A stretch of DNA of 7,515 bases from JAAYVZ01 sp035403265 (GTDB taxonomy: Bacteria; Acidobacteriota; Thermoanaerobaculia; Thermoanaerobaculales; Thermoanaerobaculaceae). This document shows positions 1-3,813 of this stretch, piece after piece (positions within the stretch are counted from its first letter, which is position 1; each line of letters begins with the position of its first letter). A program made the position numbers and the translations under genes. Below the pieces are notes generated by a model that was not told where the DNA came from, did no database searches, and was given only the letters and a program-made list of their open reading frames with translations. The DNA lies in NCBI GenBank assembly GCA_035403265.1, contig DAONEV010000205.1, forward strand, positions 1 to 7,515. Direction: 5' to 3'.

Positions 1-1
1 G

Positions 2-313
2 CTCGCGACCCAGCTTCCGCGCTATCAGCGGCCGAAGACCGCCGAGCAGGTGCTGGCACTGGCGCGAGAGCAGTTCGCCCCGGCGTGGGAGCTGGAGCCG
101 AAGCAGGTCGGCGACACCCTCACGATTGGTGTAAAGGGTTGCTTCGTGAGGGATGTCTGCGAGCGCGAGGGCATGCCGCTGGGCGGTGAGCTCTGCGTGC
201 TGTTCTACAACTACCTGGCCGGCTACCTGGGGCGGATGGGCGGGCTCAAGCTCCGGCTGCAGCAGGCGGAGCGAGGCCACGAGCACTGTTCCTACGAGGT
301 CAAGGTCTTCTAG
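2..313 (+). CDS. V4R (4-vinyl-reductase-like) domain protein, C-terminal part, 5' truncated by window edge
   Basis: The frame is open from the left edge to a TAG at 311-313, so only the last 103 residues are visible. A GTG at 50 could serve as a start but has no good Shine-Dalgarno site and would cut into the domain, so I read this as a partial gene. The visible part fits the end of a V4R domain: a beta segment (LTIGVKGCFV), a central helix with Cys and small residues (GELCVLFYNYLAGYLG), then the final strand with a Gly-His-x-His-Cys motif (GHEHCSYEV). Known V4R domains end with a similar Gly-Asp-x-x-Cys-x-Phe strand and are proposed to bind small hydrophobic or metabolite ligands; they occur in BchJ and in sensor proteins. 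The ligand here is unknown. It is followed after 68 bases by the maturation protease gene and probably belongs to the same operon. Family assignment rests on motif pattern only. Confidence 0.65.
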   Translation, partial: LATQLPRYQRPKTAEQVLALAREQFAPAWELEPKQVGDTLTIGVKGCFVRDVCEREGMPLGGELCVLFYNYLAGYLGRMGGLKLRLQQAERGHEHCSYEVKVF

Positions 314-368
314 TGGTCGGCCTGGGGGTGATGTCTGGAGCCCACACGGCAGTGCATCTCAAGGGTGC

Positions 369-374
369 GGAGGG
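369..374 (+). promoter_or_regulatory. Shine-Dalgarno site deciding the protease start
   Basis: GGAGGG, seven bases before GTG 382. It is the best ribosome site near this gene and favours GTG 382 over the in-frame GTG 313 and ATG 331. Confidence 0.55.
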
Positions 375-381
375 TGACGGC

Positions 382-960
382 GTGACGGGGTGTGTTGGCG
401 AGACGCCGGATGTCGCGGGACGAGGGAAGCTGGCGGTGATCGGTGTTGGCAACCCGCTCGCCGGCGACGACGGTGTGGGGGTGCACGTCGTGGAGCGGCT
501 GGCGGGGGTGCTGCCCGGAGCCGGTCGGCTGCTGTGGGGCACCCTGCAAGGCGATCTCCTCGCCGTGGCCGACTGGCTGCCTCGCGTCTCGCATCTCGTG
601 TTTGTGGATGCCGTCGCCGGCGCCCTGCCCGGGCAGGTTGTCACGGACCCGGCGGCCTCCCGTGCATGGGCACCGTCGTTCCATCAGACGGACCTGGCCT
701 CGACGCTCGAGGTTCTCGGGGCCATGGGTGTGGCGGATCCGATGCCGACCTGGGAGATCTGGGGTGTGACGATCGAGCCGCCGACCGAGCTGGGCGAGGT
801 TCTGTCGCCGGCCGTCGCCATGGCTGCCGACGGGCTGGTCGAACGACTCGCCGCCCGCCTGCAGGAGCTGCTGGAGGTGGTGCCGGAGCCCGAGGACCCG
901 GATGCAGCTCGCCGAGGGCCGGACGGGGCAAACGGCCGGCGTGCGGCGGCTGCCAGGTAG
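382..960 (+). CDS. Hydrogenase maturation protease (peptidase M52, HycI/HybD-like)
   Basis: This 192-residue protein matches the nickel-dependent endopeptidases that clip the C-terminal tail of [NiFe]-hydrogenase large subunits after nickel insertion. Visible signatures are the N-terminal GVGNPLAGDDGVG motif (residues 21-33), whose second Asp (D30) sits where HybD has nickel ligand Glu16 and HycI has Asp16; Asp76 in LVFVDAV; and His101 in FHQTDL. These match the three family nickel ligands, so the enzyme looks intact. A WGVTIEPP segment fits the family's late strand. The last ~24 residues form a charged, Ala/Gly/Arg-rich tail. I chose GTG 382 because GGAGGG at 369-374 lies 7 bases upstream. 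GTG 313 (touching the previous stop) and ATG 331 are in frame but have poorer ribosome sites and would add unrelated residues. No hydrogenase subunit gene is visible, so its substrate is unknown; it could be encoded upstream or elsewhere. Confidence 0.88.
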   Translation: MTGCVGETPDVAGRGKLAVIGVGNPLAGDDGVGVHVVERLAGVLPGAGRLLWGTLQGDLLAVADWLPRVSHLVFVDAVAGALPGQVVTDPAASRAWAPSFHQTDLASTLEVLGAMGVADPMPTWEIWGVTIEPPTELGEVLSPAVAMAADGLVERLAARLQELLEVVPEPEDPDAARRGPDGANGRRAAAAR

Positions 961-963
961 AAT
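958..963 (+). promoter_or_regulatory. Possible -10 element upstream of the ParA-like gene
   Basis: TAGAAT overlaps the stop codon of the protease gene and lies 25 bases before ATG 989. No TTGACA-like -35 is seen about 17 bases upstream, where the sequence is pure GC. If used, transcription would start near 970 and give an internal promoter for the ParA-like and roadblock genes. Weak evidence: one hexamer in GC-rich DNA. Confidence 0.25.
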
Positions 964-988
964 GGGGACCCTGACGGAAGGAGACATC

Positions 989-1804
989 ATGGCGGTCCGA
1001 ATTGCAATCGCGAGCCAGAAGGGCGGCGTCGGCAAGTCGACGGTGGCGCTCAACCTCGCCGTGGCGTTCGCCGAGCGGCGCCACAGGACTCTCCTCGTCG
1101 ACCTCGATCCACAAGGCGCGATCGGCTTGTCCCTTGCCCGGCAGGACAGTGAGTGGGCGGGCCTGGCTGAGGTTGTGGTCGGCCAGAGGAAGGCATCCGA
1201 GGCCCTGGTGAGTACCAAGCTCGAGACCCTCTCGATCCTTCCTCGCGGCCGCCTGGATCCAGTTGACGTGGCGGCCTTCGAGGCGGCCGTCTACGTCCCC
1301 GGTGTGCTCGACGGGTTGCTCCGGGAGGCCGAGGAGGGGTTCGACTTCGTGCTCCTGGACCTCCCCTCGGGGCTTGGGATGGTGCCGAGGGCCGCCCTCG
1401 CCGTGACCGAGTACGTGCTCATCCCCTTCCAGGCCGAGACGCTGGCGCTGCGCTCGATCTCGCAGCTCCTGCGGGTGCTCGAGCACGTGCGTACGAGCGA
1501 AAACCCGAGGCTCCGCCTGCTCGGCATCCTCCCGACCATGGTGCGGCTCGGGAAGGAAGTCTCGATGGAAGTGATGTCGCACGTCTGGAGGGACCTGACA
1601 GGCGTCCTGGAGACCGTGGTGCCGTGGTCCGACGCCTACTCCCGCGCCAGCCGCGCAGGCTTGCCGGTCGGGTACGCACCAGGTCGTATGCCTCCGGAAG
1701 CTCGGCGGTTCGATATGCTCGCGGCCGAGCTCGAGCTCCGCATCCTGGAGCTGGGTGGCACGATTGGAGGGGACCATGAGCAGCCAGGCCGCGACCTCCT
1801 CTGA
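989..1804 (+). CDS. ParA/MinD-family P-loop ATPase
   Basis: A 271-residue protein with all hallmarks of ParA/MinD/Soj ATPases: the deviant Walker A motif QKGGVGKST (residues 10-18) with signature Lys11 and Lys16, Walker A' LLVDLDPQG (35-43), and Walker B FVLLDLPSGLG (120-130, Asp124). Such ATPases dimerise on ATP and position plasmids, chromosomes or large protein assemblies on the nucleoid or membrane, or act in regulation. No C-terminal membrane-targeting helix like that of MinD is obvious; the C-terminus is short and polar. ATG 989 is chosen over an in-frame ATG at 902 because AAGGAG (978-983) lies 5 bases upstream and the motif begins at once; the longer form would extend inside the protease gene. 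It lies 28 bases after the protease gene and overlaps the roadblock gene by 29 bases. No ParB-like partner or centromere repeats are seen, so a cargo other than DNA is plausible (inference). Confidence 0.88.
   Translation: MAVRIAIASQKGGVGKSTVALNLAVAFAERRHRTLLVDLDPQGAIGLSLARQDSEWAGLAEVVVGQRKASEALVSTKLETLSILPRGRLDPVDVAAFEAAVYVPGVLDGLLREAEEGFDFVLLDLPSGLGMVPRAALAVTEYVLIPFQAETLALRSISQLLRVLEHVRTSENPRLRLLGILPTMVRLGKEVSMEVMSHVWRDLTGVLETVVPWSDAYSRASRAGLPVGYAPGRMPPEARRFDMLAAELELRILELGGTIGGDHEQPGRDLL
1766..1770 (+). promoter_or_regulatory. Shine-Dalgarno site inside the ATPase gene for the roadblock gene
   Basis: GGAGG followed by five bases and ATG 1776. It lies within the 3' end of the ParA-like reading frame and supports both the chosen start and coupled translation. 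Confidence 0.6.
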
Positions 1805-2324
1805 CCTCGACCTCGCCCGGGTGCTGAGCCAGCGACTGGTTGGTCGCGCCGCTCCGGCACCTGCTCCGGCCACGGTGCCGGTGGTCCAGTACGTGACCTT
1901 TGCGGCCGCGACCCGGCCGGAGGCCGCTCCGGCCGTGGCGCCTCCTCTCGACGAGCTGACAACGTTTGAGAGCTGGGACGACCTCCTGCAGTGGGCGATG
2001 CCCCTCGCCGGGGCTGTGTCGGCATTCGTCATGGACCCCGAGGGCTTTGCCATTGCGACCAAGGGAGACCTGGTCGGCGAAAGCGCCCAGGCCGTGGGCG
2101 CCCAGCTCATGGTGACCATGGCCGAGGCGGACCGCGTCGAGTATCCAGCCACCCCGGCTCTCGCGATGTCGGTGGAGTACGCGTCCACGACGCTGACCGG
2201 CGTGCGGGTCGAGCGGGACCCTGGGCAGGCCTTCACGATCGGATTCCTGGCCCACCTGGCTCTGTCACCGGCCAACGTGGCCGCCGTGCGATTCCAGGTA
2301 ACTCACAACCTCGGCCATCTGTAG
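1776..2324 (+). CDS. Roadblock/LC7-like domain protein
   Basis: A 182-residue protein. Residues 1-24 look like a short helix with spaced Arg (R15, R20, R24). Residues 25-58 form a Pro/Ala-rich flexible linker. From about residue 64 the pattern resembles roadblock/LC7: a helix (FESWDDLLQWAM), a strand-turn (SAFVMDPEGFAIATKGD, like the family's 'vvD.dGl.ia..g'), a long helix (GESAQAVGAQLMVTM), and later strands (ALAMSVEYAS, AFTIGFLA). Bacterial roadblock proteins such as MglB act as dimeric scaffolds or GTPase regulators. Here no MglA-type GTPase is next to it; the upstream partner is a ParA-like ATPase. ATG 1776 is preceded by GGAGG (1766-1770) at 5 bases and lies inside the ATPase gene, giving a 29-base overlap that suggests coupled translation. 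A GTG at 1755 in the same frame has no such site. Domain call is by pattern; a profile search is needed for certainty. Confidence 0.7.
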   Translation: MSSQAATSSDLDLARVLSQRLVGRAAPAPAPATVPVVQYVTFAAATRPEAAPAVAPPLDELTTFESWDDLLQWAMPLAGAVSAFVMDPEGFAIATKGDLVGESAQAVGAQLMVTMAEADRVEYPATPALAMSVEYASTTLTGVRVERDPGQAFTIGFLAHLALSPANVAAVRFQVTHNLGHL

Positions 2325-2371
2325 CCCGACGGCCAGTCCGCCCCGGTGATGGGTGCCGTCACGCTCCTTCC

Positions 2372-2424
2372 GGCTGTGATTGGGGGCGCGGCTTCGTGGC
2401 GTTGATCGCCCAGGCTATGATTGG
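2372..2424 (+). repeat. Imperfect 12-base direct repeat before the Fe-S protein gene
   Basis: GGCTGTGATTGG at 2372-2383 and GGCTATGATTGG at 2413-2424 match at 11 of 12 positions and lie 41 bases apart, close to four helical turns. The second copy contains the possible -10 hexamer. Immediately downstream, 2425-2432 is the palindrome CGCATGCG. The pair could be a binding site for a regulator or chance similarity. Confidence 0.35.
2416..2421 (+). promoter_or_regulatory. Possible -10 element of the Fe-S protein gene
   Basis: TATGAT lies 23 bases before ATG 2445 in the 120-base gap after the roadblock gene. The best-spaced -35 candidate is TTCGTG at 2393-2398 (17-base spacer), which is poor. This gap is the widest in the + strand cluster, which makes a separate promoter reasonable, but no terminator for the preceding gene is visible. 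Confidence 0.4.
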
Positions 2425-2444
2425 CGCATGCGGGGCGAAGGATC

Positions 2445-3731
2445 ATGGCCCATCTGACCGGGAGGCCCGCGTACCGGCGTCTGGTGGATCGGCTCAACCG
2501 TTTCCCCCAGGGGGTCGTGCCGTCGGAGCGACTCTTCGCCATTCTCGAGCTGCTGTTTTCCGAGCGCGAGGCGGCTCTGGTGGCGCGGCTGCCGATCAAA
2601 CCCTTCACGGCGGAGGTGGCGGCGCGAGCGTGGAAGGTGCCCGAGGGCGAGGCGCGCGCGGTGCTCGACGAGCTGGCTTCCCGGGCAATCCTGCTGGATG
2701 TCGAGCGGGACGGCCGGCAGGAGTACTCGCTGCCGCCGCCGATGGCCGGCTTCTTCGAGTTCTCGCTCATGCGGCTGGACGGCAAGCCCGACAAGAAGGC
2801 ACTGGCCGAGCTGTACTTCCAGTACATGAACGTCGAGGAGGAGTTCATCCGGGCGCTCTTCACCCGGGGTGAAACCCAGCTCGGGAGGACGCTCGTGCAG
2901 GAGGCGGCCATCCCGGAGGAGCTGGCCCTGCATGTTCTGGAATACGAGCGATCGAGCCACGTGATCCGCAGCGCGTCCGTGATGGGCGTCAGCATCTGCT
3001 ACTGCCGGCACAAGATGCTGCACGTGGACCGCGCCTGCGACGCCGCCCTGGACATCTGCATGACCTTCGGCGGTGTCGCGGCCTCGCTTATCAAGCACGG
3101 GCACGCGCGGCGGGTCGATCTCTCCGAAGGCCTCGACCTTCTGGACCAGGCGGTCGGCCAGCGCCTCGTGCAATTCGGCGAGAACGTGCGCGAGGACGTC
3201 TCGTTCATCTGCAACTGCTGCGGGTGCTGCTGCGAGGCGATGCTCGCGGCGCGCCGCTTCGGGATGCTCCACCCGGTCCACACCACCAACTTCCTCCCTG
3301 AGGTGGACGCCCAGGGCTGCACCGGCTGCGGCGCCTGCGTGCGCGCCTGCCCGGTGGCGGCGCTGGCGCTGATCTCGCCCAAGGACGCGAAGGTGCCGAA
3401 GCGCCTGGCCGCTCGCGTCGACGAGGACCTGTGCCTGGGGTGCGGGGTCTGCCTGTCTGCCTGCCCAACCGCGGCGATCCGGTTGCGCCCCCGCGCCGCC
3501 CGCGTCATCACCCCGGTGACCTCGACGCACCGGGTCGTGATGATGGCGATCGAGCGCGGCAAGCTCCAGGAGCTCGTGTTCGACAACCAGGCGCTGCGGA
3601 GCCACCGCGCCATGGCTGCCATTCTGGGGGTCATTCTCAAGCTACCGCCGCTCAAGCAGGCGCTGGCCAGCCGGCAGCTCAAGTCCCGCTACCTCGAGGC
3701 CCTCCTGCAGCGAAGACCGGCCAGGGGGTAG
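2445..3731 (+). CDS. Cysteine-rich Fe-S protein: winged-helix-like N-terminus plus 2[4Fe-4S] ferredoxin domain
   Basis: A 428-residue protein of probable redox or electron-transfer role. Residues ~15-110 look alpha-helical with a winged-helix-like pattern (VAARAWKVPEGEARAVLDEL followed by a strand and turn). A conserved-looking MAGFFEFSLMRL segment follows, then a CYCRHK motif with Cys185, Cys187, His189, His193, Cys198 and Cys205. Next is a dense run with six Cys in eight residues, 256-263 (C-N-C-C-G-C-C-C). Two classic ferredoxin motifs follow: Cys292/295/298/302-Pro and Cys330/333/336/340-Pro, enough for two [4Fe-4S] clusters. No signal peptide or membrane helix is seen, so it is probably cytoplasmic. 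ATG 2445 has GAAGGA close upstream (2437-2442, short spacing); TTG 2421 would add eight residues and overlaps the possible -10. From memory, similar 4Fe-4S proteins with these Cys motifs occur in many anaerobes, but I know of no assigned function. It might couple redox state to a partner or to DNA through its N-terminus (inference). Confidence 0.85.
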   Translation: MAHLTGRPAYRRLVDRLNRFPQGVVPSERLFAILELLFSEREAALVARLPIKPFTAEVAARAWKVPEGEARAVLDELASRAILLDVERDGRQEYSLPPPMAGFFEFSLMRLDGKPDKKALAELYFQYMNVEEEFIRALFTRGETQLGRTLVQEAAIPEELALHVLEYERSSHVIRSASVMGVSICYCRHKMLHVDRACDAALDICMTFGGVAASLIKHGHARRVDLSEGLDLLDQAVGQRLVQFGENVREDVSFICNCCGCCCEAMLAARRFGMLHPVHTTNFLPEVDAQGCTGCGACVRACPVAALALISPKDAKVPKRLAARVDEDLCLGCGVCLSACPTAAIRLRPRAARVITPVTSTHRVVMMAIERGKLQELVFDNQALRSHRAMAAILGVILKLPPLKQALASRQLKSRYLEALLQRRPARG

Positions 3732-3795
3732 GCGTCGGGATGTGCTCCGGGCCGAGATTGAAGAAGGAAGCCGAGGTCGCCGTGCCCCGGACACG

Positions 3796-3801
3796 TACAA
3801 T
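3796..3801 (+). promoter_or_regulatory. Possible -10 element of the kinase gene
   Basis: TACAAT is a T/A-rich island in the 82-base gap before the kinase gene. It ends only 12 bases before ATG 3814, so a transcript starting about 7 bases downstream would have almost no leader. No convincing -35 is seen. The poor Shine-Dalgarno site at ATG 3814 is compatible with a leaderless or near-leaderless message, but read-through from the Fe-S gene is equally possible. Confidence 0.3.
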
Positions 3802-3813
3802 AGGCGTGGGGCG

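Noticed and set aside
902..988. Longer start for the ParA-like ATPase at ATG 902
   Set aside because: It would add 29 residues inside the protease gene with no good ribosome site, whereas ATG 989 has AAGGAG and begins directly with the ATPase fold.
989..1804. Plasmid or chromosome partition locus (parABS)
   Set aside because: No ParB-like gene and no parS-like inverted repeats are seen next to the ATPase gene.
641..2275. Long open frame on the - strand (544 codons) opposite the protease, ATPase and roadblock genes
   Set aside because: Its translation is low-complexity, rich in Arg/Gly/His/Pro and Ser, with no domain pattern, and it lies opposite three genes with clear motifs. Long antisense frames are expected in GC-rich DNA.
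2336..2364. Possible hairpin in the gap after the roadblock gene
   Set aside because: Only four paired bases (GTGA/TCAC) can be found and no T-run follows.
2415..3605. Open frame of 396 codons on the - strand opposite the Fe-S protein gene
   Set aside because: The opposite strand encodes conserved cysteine motifs; this translation has no domain pattern and is His/Arg/Ala-rich.
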